DNA from: Cereibacter johrii
Lineage (GTDB): Bacteria; Pseudomonadota; Alphaproteobacteria; Rhodobacterales; Rhodobacteraceae
DNA: 55,000 nt
Direction of reading: 5' to 3'
NCBI RefSeq assembly: GCF_001720585.1
Contig: NZ_MABH01000164.1
Span: 1 to 55,000 of the forward strand
Positions 45,406 through 53,570 of the stretch are shown piece after piece (within the stretch, counting starts at the first letter, position 1; every line of letters begins with the position of its first letter). The position numbers and the translations under genes are program-made. Below the pieces are notes generated by a model that saw only the letters and a list, made by a program, of their open reading frames with translations, searched no databases and had not been told where the DNA came from.

Positions 45406-46238
45406 GCGACTGGCGGTCGGACCGGCCCGCGCTGCGGGCCATCGGCGCGGCCGGCTGGGCGCGGGCGGCGGTGAAGGGCATCGCCATGGCGCTTCTCGTC
45501 TATGGCGGCCTGCTCCTCCTGCTGATCCTGCGCCAGATCGAGCGGCCGCTCTGCGGCCTCGCGCGCCCCGTGACGCCCTTCATCACGCAGGGCGTCTGCC
45601 GCGGGGCGCTCGCGATCCTCGGGCTGCGGGTGGTGACGGAAGGCCGCCCGATGGAGGTGCCGGGCGCGGTGGTGGCCAACCACGGCTCCTGGCTCGACAT
45701 CTTCACGCTGAACGCGGTGCAGCGGGGCTATTTCGTCTCGAAATCCGAAGTGGCGGGCTGGCCCGGCATCGGCTGGCTGGCCCGGGCGACGGGCACGGTC
45801 TTCATCAACCGCAGGGGCTCGGAGGCTCTGGTCCAGCAGCGCCTGTTCGAAGAGCGTCTGCGCGCCGGGCATAGGCTTCTGTTCTTCCCCGAGGGGACCA
45901 GCACCGACACGCTGCGCGTCCTGCCCTTCAAGTCGACGCTCTTCGCGGCCTTCTTCACCCACGGTCTCGAACATGCGCTGCACATCCAGCCGGTGACGGT
46001 GATCTACAGCGCCCCCGAGGGCGAGGATCCGCGCTTCTACGGCTGGTGGGGCGACATGGATTTCGGCAGCCATCTGGTGAAGCTGCTCGCGGCGCCCCGG
46101 CAGGGTCGGGTGCGGATCACCTTCCACGCGCCGGTGCCCGCCGACGGCTTCGCCGGCCGCAAGGGCCTCGCCGCCCGCTGCGAGGCGCTGGTGCGCGAGG
46201 CCTTTCCGCCGGAGCCTCTGGCCCGGACGGGCGGCTGA
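45402..46238 (+). CDS. olsA: Lyso-ornithine lipid O-acyltransferase OlsA (PlsC family)
   Basis: The protein has 278 residues from the ATG at 45402. A transmembrane helix (about 28-47, GIAMALLVYGGLLLLLILRQ) is followed by acyltransferase motifs NHGSWLD (HX4D, about 93), FINRRGS and FFPEGTSTD. It adds the second acyl chain to complete ornithine lipid at the inner membrane. The 4-bp overlap with olsB makes this a textbook olsBA pair; ornithine lipids are known membrane components of Rhodobacter. Confidence 0.92.
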   Translation: MSDWRSDRPALRAIGAAGWARAAVKGIAMALLVYGGLLLLLILRQIERPLCGLARPVTPFITQGVCRGALAILGLRVVTEGRPMEVPGAVVANHGSWLDIFTLNAVQRGYFVSKSEVAGWPGIGWLARATGTVFINRRGSEALVQQRLFEERLRAGHRLLFFPEGTSTDTLRVLPFKSTLFAAFFTHGLEHALHIQPVTVIYSAPEGEDPRFYGWWGDMDFGSHLVKLLAAPRQGRVRITFHAPVPADGFAGRKGLAARCEALVREAFPPEPLARTGG

Positions 46239-46258
46239 CCGGCCGGGGCCGGCGCGCC

Positions 46259-46879
46259 TCAGCCCAGCGGGGCCAGCAGCCGGCGCAGCGCCGCCGCCGC
46301 ATCCTCCTCGCGCCAAATCTCCTCGCCCACGGCGAAGAAGTCGGTGAGGGGGGCGAGCTCGGCCACCTTCTCGGGGGTAAGCGCCCCCTCGGCCACGACC
46401 GGCACCTCGATCATCTCGGACCACCAGCCGAAAAGCTCGGCCTCGGCCAGGCTGCCGTCGCCGAGCGCGGTCGCGCCCACCGGGCCGAAGGCGACATAAT
46501 CCGCGCCCGCCTCGGCCGCGTTGATCCCCTCGTGCCGGGTCCGGCCGCAGAAGGCGCCGAGGATCGCATCCGGCCCCAGATCCTTGCGCAGCTTGCGCAC
46601 GAGCCGGGCGCCGTCGGTCAGATGCACCCCGTCCAGTCCCAGCCGCTCGACCATCAGCACATGGTTCTCGATCACCAGCGCCACGTCGCGGGCATGGGCC
46701 ACCTCGCGCAGCGCATCGCCCGTCCGGGCGATCCGGTCCTCGTCCTTGCCGGCGAGCGCCAGCCTGAGGCAGGCCACCTCGGTCGAGTCGAGCACCGCCG
46801 CCAGCCGGTCGGGGAAGATCTCTAGATCGATCTCGGGCGGCGTGACCAGATAGAGCTGCGGACGTTCGACTTCGGCCAT
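46259..46879 (-). CDS. Thiamine-phosphate-synthase-like protein (ThiE family)
   Basis: This 206-residue TIM-barrel protein starts MAEVERPQLYLVTPPEIDLE. Motifs include LVIENHVLMVERLGLDGVHL, FCGRTRHEGINAAEAGADYVAFGPV and FFAVGEEIWREED at the end. They match the ThiE fold, though the phosphate and pyrimidine motifs are less complete than in true ThiE, and no other thi genes are near. It may be the second, diverged ThiE homologue common in alphaproteobacteria. It converges with olsA. Confidence 0.75.
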   Translation of the reverse strand: MAEVERPQLYLVTPPEIDLEIFPDRLAAVLDSTEVACLRLALAGKDEDRIARTGDALREVAHARDVALVIENHVLMVERLGLDGVHLTDGARLVRKLRKDLGPDAILGAFCGRTRHEGINAAEAGADYVAFGPVGATALGDGSLAEAELFGWWSEMIEVPVVAEGALTPEKVAELAPLTDFFAVGEEIWREEDAAAALRRLLAPLG

Positions 46880-46992
46880 GATGGGTCTCCTTCGGATCGC
46901 GAAGCCTATAGCCGAGGGGCGCGCGCTTGGAAATGGCATTGCGCCGCAGGGCCCTTCTCCCCTAGGAAGCGCCCGGATCCGAAGGGAGCGCC

Positions 46993-47724
46993 ATGAGCAT
47001 CGAACCCGTCTTCATCCTCGTCCGCCCGCAGATGGGCGAGAACATCGGTGCGGCCGCGCGCGCCATGCTGAACTTCGGCTTGGGCCGCCTGCGCATCGTC
47101 GATCCGCGCGACGGCTGGCCCAACCCGAAGGCGGTGGCCATGGCCTCGGGGGCGGGGCGGCTTCTCGATCATGCCGGCCTCTTTCCCACGGTGGCCGAGG
47201 CGATCCGCGACTGCGACTATGTCTTCGCCACCACCGCCCGCGGGCGCGAGCTCACCAAGCCCGTGATGACGCCCGAGCGCGCCATGGCGCACGGCCGGGC
47301 GCTGACGGGCGAGGGGCGGCGCGTGGGCATCCTCTTCGGGCCCGAGCGCACCGGGCTCGAGAACGAGGATGTGGCGCTGGCCAACGCCATCGTGACGGTG
47401 CCGGTGAACCCCGAATTCTTCTCGCTCAACCTCGCGCAATGCGTGCTGCTGCTGGCCTACGAATGGCGGCGCCAGCATGACGAGACCCCGCCCGAGGTCA
47501 TCGACATGGCGCGGGTGGATTTCGCAAGCGGCCTCGAGGTCGAGAAGCTCGGCGATCATTTCGAGGAAAAGCTCGAGGCCGCGGGCTTCTTCTTCCCGCC
47601 CGAGAAGGCGCCGGGCATGAAGCTCAACCTGCGCAACATGTGGGCCCGGCTGCCGCTGACGCGCGCCGACGTCCAGACCCTGCACGGGATGCTGCGCCAG
47701 ATCGCCTGGAAGCTGAGACAGTAG
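46993..47724 (+). CDS. trmJ: tRNA 2'-O-methyltransferase of the TrmJ type (SPOUT family)
   Basis: In this 243-residue protein the SPOUT signatures are clear: RPQMGENIGAAARAMLNFGL, ILFGPERTGLENEDV and the knot motif FFSLNLAQCVLLLAYEW. A C-terminal helical extension ends in MLRQIAWKLRQ. TrmJ methylates the ribose at position 32 of several tRNAs. It is divergent from the thiE-like gene, with an AAGGGAG ribosome site. Confidence 0.9.
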   Translation: MSIEPVFILVRPQMGENIGAAARAMLNFGLGRLRIVDPRDGWPNPKAVAMASGAGRLLDHAGLFPTVAEAIRDCDYVFATTARGRELTKPVMTPERAMAHGRALTGEGRRVGILFGPERTGLENEDVALANAIVTVPVNPEFFSLNLAQCVLLLAYEWRRQHDETPPEVIDMARVDFASGLEVEKLGDHFEEKLEAAGFFFPPEKAPGMKLNLRNMWARLPLTRADVQTLHGMLRQIAWKLRQ

Positions 47725-47805
47725 CGCCCGGCCGCTCCCGACCTTTGGATGAGGCTCCCCTCCGGCGAAACGTGCCAGAGTGGGCCGCCAACAGGGAGGA
47801 AGAGA

Positions 47806-48120
47806 ATGGCGAGACTGCTCGTGATGTATCGCACGCCCGAGGACGGGACGGCCTTCGACCGGCACTACGCCGACACCCACATCGGGCTTGCCGCGAAGAT
47901 GCCGGGCCTGCGCAGCTACGAGATCAGCGAGGGCGCCGTGGCCACGCCCGGCGGGCCCGCCGACTACCGGCTGGTGGCGATCCTGCGCTTCGACGACATG
48001 GCCGCTCTGAAGGCGGCGCTTGCGAGCCCCGAGGGGCAGGCGGCCGTCGAGGATGTGGGCCGCTTCGCCACCGGCGGCGTCGATATCTACATGTTCGACG
48101 ACCGGCCGGCCCAAGGCTAG
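47806..48120 (+). CDS. EthD-type ferredoxin-like protein
   Basis: From the ATG at 47806 (ribosome site GGGAGGAAG) the protein has 104 residues. MARLLVMYRTPEDGTAFDRHYADTHI has the Y-x-x-H core of the EthD dimeric alpha+beta barrel family. YRLVAILRFDDMAALKAALASPEG completes the second strand pair. Such small proteins act as stand-alone enzymes or accessory factors in catabolism; its substrate is unknown. Confidence 0.8.
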   Translation: MARLLVMYRTPEDGTAFDRHYADTHIGLAAKMPGLRSYEISEGAVATPGGPADYRLVAILRFDDMAALKAALASPEGQAAVEDVGRFATGGVDIYMFDDRPAQG

Positions 48121-48204
48121 ATCCGCGTCCCTGCGCCCCCCCCCGCGAGCCCTTGAAGCGGGCAGGCGGGGGGCCTACTCTCCCCGGCGGAACGGGAGAG
48201 CCGG

Positions 48205-49380
48205 ATGGCAGTGAAAAAGCGCAGCATCTTCGAGGAAGTGGGGCAGGGGGCGAAGGCGCCGGTCCCGCAGGGCGGCAGCATCGACCGGGGCCATGGCGGC
48301 GCCCGGCGCGGCATCCGGCTGTGGCTGATGGCCCTCTTCCTCCTCGTGATGGCGATGATCGTGGTGGGCGGCCTGACGCGGCTGACCGACTCCGGCCTCT
48401 CCATCACCGAATGGCGCCCCGTCACCGGCGCGGTGCCGCCCCTGAACGAGGCCCAGTGGTCGGCCGAGTTCGACAAATATCGCGAGAGCCCGCAATACCG
48501 GCTGATGAACGCCGGCATGACGCTGGCCGAGTTCCAGCGCATCTACTGGTGGGAATGGGGCCATCGCCAGCTCGGCCGCGTGATCGGCCTCGTCTGGGCC
48601 GTGGGGTTCCTGGGCTTTCTCGCGGCGCGCAGGATCCCGCGCGGCTGGTGGCCGCGGCTCCTGGCACTGGGGGCTCTGGGCGGGCTTCAGGGCGGGATCG
48701 GCTGGTGGATGGTGGCCTCGGGCCTCGAGGGCGACAAGGTCACCGTCGAAAGCACGCGGCTTGCGACGCATCTGGGCCTCGCCTTCATCATTCTCGGCCT
48801 GATCGCCTGGCAGGCGCTCCTCCTCGGGCGCAGCGAATCCGATCTCCTGCAGGCCCGGCGCCAGAAGGAAGGGCGGCTCGTCACCCTGACCGCCGTGCTG
48901 ATCGGCGTGGCCTTCCTTCAGGTCGTGCTGGGCGCGCTGGTCGCGGGCATCGACGCGGGCCGCGGCTTTCCCACCTGGCCCGACATGAACGGCACCTTCC
49001 TGCCCGCCGACATGTTCTATGTGCCGGGCGTCGAGACCGACTGGAGGAACCCCGCCTGGTGGCTGGGTCTCCTGCAGAACCCGGGCTTCGTCCAGTTCCT
49101 GCACCGCATGACCGGCTATGCGCTGGCGGCTCTCGGCCTGATCTTCTGGATCTTCGGCCGCCGCTCGCGGCACCGGGCGACCCGCGGCGCCTTCGACCTT
49201 CTCGCCATGGCGCTTCTGGCGCAGATCCTTCTCGGCGTGGGCACGGTGCTCTCGGCCGCGGAATGGCAGGTCGCCATCGCCCATCAGGTCGGGGCGATCG
49301 TGATCTGGGTGCTGATCCTCCATGCCCGTCACCTCGCGCTGTATCCCCGTGTGGGCTCGATCCGGAAAGGAACGCTATGA
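48205..49380 (+). CDS. ctaA: Heme A synthase (CtaA/COX15)
   Basis: This 391-residue protein has about eight transmembrane helices. VVGGLTRLTDSGLSITEWRPV (about 54-74) is the COX15-type signature; FQRIYWWEWGHRQLGRVIG, ATHLGLAFIILGLIAW and QFLHRMTGYALAALGL supply histidines that bind heme. It oxidises heme O to heme A for aa3-type cytochrome oxidase. The C-terminus overlaps the start of the carboxypeptidase gene (ATGA), although the two functions are unrelated. Confidence 0.96.
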   Translation: MAVKKRSIFEEVGQGAKAPVPQGGSIDRGHGGARRGIRLWLMALFLLVMAMIVVGGLTRLTDSGLSITEWRPVTGAVPPLNEAQWSAEFDKYRESPQYRLMNAGMTLAEFQRIYWWEWGHRQLGRVIGLVWAVGFLGFLAARRIPRGWWPRLLALGALGGLQGGIGWWMVASGLEGDKVTVESTRLATHLGLAFIILGLIAWQALLLGRSESDLLQARRQKEGRLVTLTAVLIGVAFLQVVLGALVAGIDAGRGFPTWPDMNGTFLPADMFYVPGVETDWRNPAWWLGLLQNPGFVQFLHRMTGYALAALGLIFWIFGRRSRHRATRGAFDLLAMALLAQILLGVGTVLSAAEWQVAIAHQVGAIVIWVLILHARHLALYPRVGSIRKGTL

Positions 49381-50858
49381 GCGCCGACGTCGCCTTCACC
49401 GAACTGATGGACTATCAGCGCCAGACCGAGGCGCTGGCGCAGGTCATGGGCCGGCTCTCCTGGGACCAGGAGACGGTGATGCCGCGCGGCGCCGCCGAGC
49501 AGCGGGCCGAGGAGATGGCGGCGCTCGAGGGCGTGCTCCATGCCCGGCGCACCGATCCGCGCCTCGCCGAATGGCTGGAACTGGCCGAGCCCGAGGACGA
49601 GGAGGACGAGGCGCAGCTTCGCCTGATCCGCCGCAGCCACGAGCGGGCGACCAAGGTGCCCGGCCGTCTCGCGCAGGAGATCGCCCGCGTGACCTCGGCC
49701 GCGCAGGGCATCTGGGCCGAGGCCCGGGCGGCGGACGATGTCTCGATGTTCCTGCCGACCCTCACCGAGGTGGTCCGCCTCAAGCGCGAAGAGGCGGCGG
49801 CGCTGGCCGGGGGCCGCGACCGCTACGATGCGCTCATCGACGATTACGAGCCCTCCGCCACGGCGGCCTCGATCTCGGCCATCTTCGACCGGATGCGCCC
49901 GCGCCTCGTCGCGCTGCGCGAGGCGGTGCTCGGGGCCGAGGTCCAGCCGCAGCCGCTGTCGGGGCATTTCGGGCTCGAGGCGCAGGTCCGCATGGCGCGC
50001 GATCTGGCGGCCACCTTCGGCTACGACTGGAGCCGCGGGCGGATGGACATGGCGGTCCATCCCTTCTCGTCCGGCTCGGGCAGCGATGTGCGCATCACCA
50101 CCCGCGTGGTCGAGGCCGACCCGTTCAACTGCTTCTATTCGACGATCCACGAGGTCGGCCACGCGGCCTACGAGCTCGGGATCGACCCGGACTATGCGCT
50201 GACGCCGATCGGCGCTGGCGTCTCGATGGGTGTCCACGAGAGCCAGAGCCGGATCTACGAGAACCAGCTCGGCCGGTCGCGGGCCTTCACCGGCTGGCTC
50301 TACGGCCGCATGAGCGAGCGGTTCGGCGATTTCGGCATTGCCGATGCCGAGGCCTTCTACGCCACCGCGAACCGTGTCCAGTCGGGCTATATCCGCACCG
50401 AGGCCGACGAGGTGCATTACAACCTGCACATCATGATGCGCTTCGATCTCGAGCGCGGGCTGATCCGCGGCACGCTCGAGCCGGAGGATCTGGAAGAAGC
50501 CTGGAACACCCGCTTCCTCGAGGATTTCGGCGTGGCGGTGGACCGGCCCTCGCACGGGATGCTGCAGGATGTGCATTGGTCGGTTGGGCTCTTCGGCTAT
50601 TTTCCGACCTATGCGCTGGGGAACGTCTATGCGGGCTGCCTGATGAAGGCGATCCGCGCGGCTGTGCCCGATCTCGACGACCAGCTCGCCCGCGGCGACA
50701 CGTCGGGCGCGACCGGCTGGCTGCGCGAGAACCTGCAGCGGCACGGCGGGCTCTACCGGCCGCACGAGACCGTCACCCGCGCCTGCGGCTTCGAGCCGAC
50801 CGAGGAGCCGCTCCTCGATTATCTCGAAGAGAAGTTCCGCGGCATCTACCGGCTCTGA
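49377..50858 (+). CDS. M32-family metallocarboxypeptidase (Taq type)
   Basis: The protein has 493 residues, normal length. Signature motifs appear in order: DVRITTR, the zinc site HEVGH (about 259-263) and HESQSR. IRTEADEVHYNLHI and GMLQDVHWSVGLFGYFP follow. It removes C-terminal amino acids with broad specificity in the cytoplasm. The ATG overlaps the ctaA stop. Confidence 0.95.
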   Translation: MSADVAFTELMDYQRQTEALAQVMGRLSWDQETVMPRGAAEQRAEEMAALEGVLHARRTDPRLAEWLELAEPEDEEDEAQLRLIRRSHERATKVPGRLAQEIARVTSAAQGIWAEARAADDVSMFLPTLTEVVRLKREEAAALAGGRDRYDALIDDYEPSATAASISAIFDRMRPRLVALREAVLGAEVQPQPLSGHFGLEAQVRMARDLAATFGYDWSRGRMDMAVHPFSSGSGSDVRITTRVVEADPFNCFYSTIHEVGHAAYELGIDPDYALTPIGAGVSMGVHESQSRIYENQLGRSRAFTGWLYGRMSERFGDFGIADAEAFYATANRVQSGYIRTEADEVHYNLHIMMRFDLERGLIRGTLEPEDLEEAWNTRFLEDFGVAVDRPSHGMLQDVHWSVGLFGYFPTYALGNVYAGCLMKAIRAAVPDLDDQLARGDTSGATGWLRENLQRHGGLYRPHETVTRACGFEPTEEPLLDYLEEKFRGIYRL

Positions 50859-50866
50859 CGGCGGCC

Positions 50867-51121
50867 GTGGCGGCGGGGGGCTTCACCGCAGCTCTGGGCC
50901 GCGCCGCACGGCGCACGGCGGCTGCCCTCGTCGCCTGCTTCCGTCGCGGCCTCTCGGCCGAGGAGGTGGAGGCGCGCCTCGCCGCGCGCTCCCTCGCCGA
51001 TCAGGCGACGGTGGTGGTGGCCGTGCTCGGCGCGCTGTTCCTGACAAGCCTCCTCTTCGCCCAGGCGGGGCCGGTGGGCTTCTTCCTCTTCCTTCTGCTG
51101 GTGATCGTGGTGGTCGGCTGA
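50867..51121 (+). CDS. Small hypothetical membrane protein
   Basis: A GTG at 50867, eight bases after the carboxypeptidase stop, opens an 84-residue frame. It has a basic alanine-rich N-terminal half including RRGLSAEEVEARLAARSLAD, then two hydrophobic stretches (VVVAVLGALFLTSLLFAQ and FFLFLLLVIVVV). Composition looks protein-like, but there is no clear ribosome site and the start is uncertain. Possibly co-transcribed with the carboxypeptidase gene. Confidence 0.45.
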   Translation: MAAGGFTAALGRAARRTAAALVACFRRGLSAEEVEARLAARSLADQATVVVAVLGALFLTSLLFAQAGPVGFFLFLLLVIVVVG

Positions 51122-51135
51122 CCCGCCCGGGCCCG

Positions 51136-51151
51136 GTTGACAGATGTCAAC
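51136..51151. promoter_or_regulatory. Perfect inverted repeat GTTGACA-N2-TGTCAAC
   Basis: Seven-base arms surround a GA spacer, and the palindrome contains a perfect -35-like TTGACA on both strands. It lies in the gap upstream of the 49-residue membrane-protein gene and right after a gene end. A dimeric repressor site overlapping a promoter is the simplest reading. Confidence 0.5.
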
Positions 51152-51271
51152 TGTCCGCACGCAAAAGCCGCCCCCGCGCCTGGCCGCGATTTTTGCGGCC
51201 GCGGCGTGATCCGGGGGGCGCGGCCCCGCGTAAGCGGTGCACGATCAACCCAAGCAGAAAGGACCTGACCG

Positions 51272-51421
51272 ATGAGCTACCTCTTCATGGAATCCGTTCT
51301 GACCTTCGGCACCCTCGGCTTCGTGCTCGCGCTGGCCTACGTCAACATCCGCCAGACCGAGAAGCAGCTCGAAGAGAGCCGCAAGCGCCGTCAGGGCCTC
51401 GAGGCGGCCGTGGCCGAATGA
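51272..51421 (+). CDS. 49-residue single-pass membrane protein
   Basis: An ATG at 51272, preceded by AGAAAGGACC, opens a frame of 49 codons. The product starts MSYLFMESVLTFGTLGFVLA, with one transmembrane helix (about 9-25), and ends in a charged helix, RQTEKQLEESRKRRQGLEA. The layout (short outside, helix, amphipathic cytoplasmic tail) and a clear upstream regulatory palindrome suggest a real small protein. No family is recognised. Confidence 0.55.
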   Translation: MSYLFMESVLTFGTLGFVLALAYVNIRQTEKQLEESRKRRQGLEAAVAE

Positions 51422-51472
51422 TGCTGTTGGGCCGGGCGAGCGATTGCCCGGCCGGTGTTGCCCCGGGGGAGG

Positions 51473-51720
51473 CCTGAGCCGGACGCCTCCCGATGATGCG
51501 GGAGGCCGGGGCCGGACCTCTTTTCCTCCCCGATCCACGGGAGAGGGACGCGCCCCGAGACCGACAGTCTTCCTGCTGCCGCCGCCCGCCGTTGGCGCAA
51601 GAGGAACCGGGACCGGACCTCTCATACTCTCCGATCCAGAGGGCGTGCCTGAGCCGGGCGGCCTTCCTGCCGCCTGCCGATGGCGCAAGAGGGCCCCAGA
51701 TCCTACCCGATCCACAGGCG
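51473..51720. repeat. Degenerate intergenic tandem repeat (about three units)
   Basis: Related blocks recur. GCCTGAGCCGG starts near 51472 and 51650. TGGCGCAAGAGG occurs at about 51594 and 51680. CCGGACCTCT followed by a run ending in CCGATCCA-GGG is seen near 51513 and 51613, with a weaker copy at 51700. Unit spacing is about 85-100 bp. The block fills the gap between the small membrane gene and the enoyl-CoA hydratase gene and is not coding. Confidence 0.55.
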
Positions 51721-51748
51721 GACTCGCCTGAGGCGAAGCGAGAGCGCA

Positions 51749-52534
51749 TCAGGCCCAGTCGGGCGCCCGTTTCTCGAGGAAGGCCGCCACGCCCTCTTCC
51801 GTATCCCGCCACATCATGTTGTCCGCCATCACCGCGCCGGTGAGCGTGTAGGCTGCGCCGAGCCCCATGCCCGCCTGATCGTAGAAGGCCCGCTTGCCGG
51901 TCCGAACCGCAGCGGTGAGCTTGCCCGCAACGACTGCCGCCAGTTTCTGCACCTCGGCCGAGAGATCCTCGGGCGGGACCGTGCGGTTCACGAGGCCCAC
52001 CTCGCGGGCGCGATCGGCCTCGATGAATTCTCCGGTCGTGAGCATCTCGAAGGCCACCTTGCGCGGCACGGCGCGGGTCAGGGCCACCATCGGCGTCGAG
52101 CAGAAGAGCCCGATATTCCCCCCGTTCACCCCGAAGCGCGTGCCATGGGCCGCCACCGCCATGTCGCAGGAGGCGACGAGCTGGCAACCCGCCGCGGTGG
52201 CGATGCCATGGACCTCGGCGATCACCGGCTGGGGCAGAGCGGGAATCGCCTGCATGACCGCCGCACAGCGGGCGAAGAGGTCCGAGAAATAGGCGGCGCC
52301 CCGGTCGTCGGACTGGCGCGCGGCCTGCATCTCGCGCAGGTCGTGGCCCGCGCAGAAGGCCTTGCCCGCGCCGCGGATCACCACGACACGGATCGTCCGG
52401 TCCTCGGCCAGCGCGCGGAACTGCTCTTTCAGCGCCGCCAGCATGGCATCCGACAGCGCATTCAGCGCCTCGGGCCGGTTCAGCGTCAGCGTGGCCACCG
52501 CGCCGCGGTCCTCGCGCAGCAGGATCTGGGTCAT
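51749..52534 (-). CDS. Enoyl-CoA hydratase/isomerase family protein
   Basis: This 261-residue protein of the crotonase fold has LTLNRPEALNALSDAM, VVIRGAGKAFCAGHDLRE (first oxyanion-hole strand) and VIAEVHGIATAAGCQLVASCD (second), then a C-terminal helical domain. The sequence resembles the ECHDC3-type branch. One usual catalytic glutamate position appears as GGNIGLFCST rather than an acidic residue, so the reaction may differ from simple hydration. It is divergent from a hotdog thioesterase gene, with which it may share a pathway. Confidence 0.88.
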   Translation of the reverse strand: MTQILLREDRGAVATLTLNRPEALNALSDAMLAALKEQFRALAEDRTIRVVVIRGAGKAFCAGHDLREMQAARQSDDRGAAYFSDLFARCAAVMQAIPALPQPVIAEVHGIATAAGCQLVASCDMAVAAHGTRFGVNGGNIGLFCSTPMVALTRAVPRKVAFEMLTTGEFIEADRAREVGLVNRTVPPEDLSAEVQKLAAVVAGKLTAAVRTGKRAFYDQAGMGLGAAYTLTGAVMADNMMWRDTEEGVAAFLEKRAPDWA

Positions 52535-52590
52535 CTTGTCACTCCTCCCCTTTGCGGTCAGCCTAGCGGGTCGGAAGCAGGGAGGAAAGC

Positions 52591-53016
52591 ATGGGGCTGA
52601 AGCTGGAGGCGGCGGATCTGGCCGCGTTCCTCGCGCGGGAGTTTCCCGAGGTCGCGGACGATTTCGAGGTGCTCTCGGCCGGAGAGGAACTGGCGATGCG
52701 GCTCAAGGTGGGGCCGCAGCACCTGCGGCCGGGCGGCACCGTCTCGGGGCCCTCGATGTTCGCGCTGGCCGATGTGGCGATGTATCTGGCGATCCTGTCC
52801 CGCATCGGGCCGGTGAAACTGGCCGTCACCACCAACATCTCGATGGATTTCCTGCGCAAGCCCGAGGCCGCGCGCGACCTGATCGGGACGGCACGGATCC
52901 TGAAGCTCGGGCGGGTGCTGGCGGTGGGGGACGTGCTGATCCGCTCGGCGGGATCGGAGGCGGTGGTGGCGCGGGCGGGCCTGACCTATTCGATCCCGCC
53001 CGACCGCGCCGCCTGA
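52591..53016 (+). CDS. PaaI-type hotdog thioesterase
   Basis: This 141-residue protein has the hotdog fold: LRPGGTVSGPSMFALADVAMYLAIL (about 46-70) is the central helix region, followed by TTNISMDFLRKP and the GRVLAVGDVLI strand. The family hydrolyses acyl-CoA thioesters. The start has a GGAGGAAAG site. It is divergent from the crotonase-family gene, 56 bp away, and converges with the bactofilin gene. Confidence 0.85.
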   Translation: MGLKLEAADLAAFLAREFPEVADDFEVLSAGEELAMRLKVGPQHLRPGGTVSGPSMFALADVAMYLAILSRIGPVKLAVTTNISMDFLRKPEAARDLIGTARILKLGRVLAVGDVLIRSAGSEAVVARAGLTYSIPPDRAA

Positions 53017-53022
53017 AGGGCC

Positions 53023-53382
53023 TCAGTCCCTGGTGATCTTGAAGCGGCCGTCGATGGTGGCGCCGCTCTCGATCACGACGCTGCGGTAGGTGACATCGGA
53101 GGTGAGCTGCGCTGCCGACCGCACGACGAGCGAGGCGCAGGAGAGCCGCCCCTCGAGCTGGCCGCGCACCTCGACGCTCTCTGCGCTGAAGGTGCCGCTC
53201 GCGCGTCCCTCGGGGCCGACCATCAGCCCGCGGGCGGTGATCGTGCCCTCGACCTCGCCCATCACCTCAATGCTGCCCGACGAGGTGATGTCGCCCACGA
53301 TCTTCAGGTCCGAGCCCAGGGTGGACTTGGAGGCATTGGAGCCGGTGCGCTGCGGCGCAGGCTCGACGGGTCTGTTCTGCAT
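53023..53382 (-). CDS. Bactofilin-family cytoskeletal protein
   Basis: This 119-residue protein starts at the ATG at 53382, with a GAGGGAATC leader. After a ~25-residue flexible N-terminus comes the beta-helix typical of bactofilins: SDLKIVGDITSSGSIEVMGEV, VEGTITARGLMVG, ASGTFSAESVEVRGQLEG and ATIDGRFKI. Bactofilins polymerise without nucleotide and help place wall-synthesis or envelope machinery. No adjacent M23 peptidase gene is present, unlike many bactofilin loci. Confidence 0.9.
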   Translation of the reverse strand: MQNRPVEPAPQRTGSNASKSTLGSDLKIVGDITSSGSIEVMGEVEGTITARGLMVGPEGRASGTFSAESVEVRGQLEGRLSCASLVVRSAAQLTSDVTYRSVVIESGATIDGRFKITRD

Positions 53383-53570
53383 CGTGATTCCCTCTTTCGC
53401 GCGGCCCCGCGGCCGGGGGCACGGTGCGCGGCCCGCGCCCACACGTTCGCCCGATAAAGGGTCAAGGCTGGGGTCCGGTCAAGAGCGGGTGGGGGGAATT
53501 CCGCCGATCGTGGACAAATGGGCGGGCGGATGGTCAGATGACTGCGATCTCCTGCAAGGAAGAGGCGCGC

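Noticed and set aside
47640-50858. A 1072-codon frame ending with the M32 carboxypeptidase
   Set aside because: The upstream part is a shadow of trmJ, the EthD gene and ctaA. The real start is the ATG at 49377 overlapping the ctaA stop.
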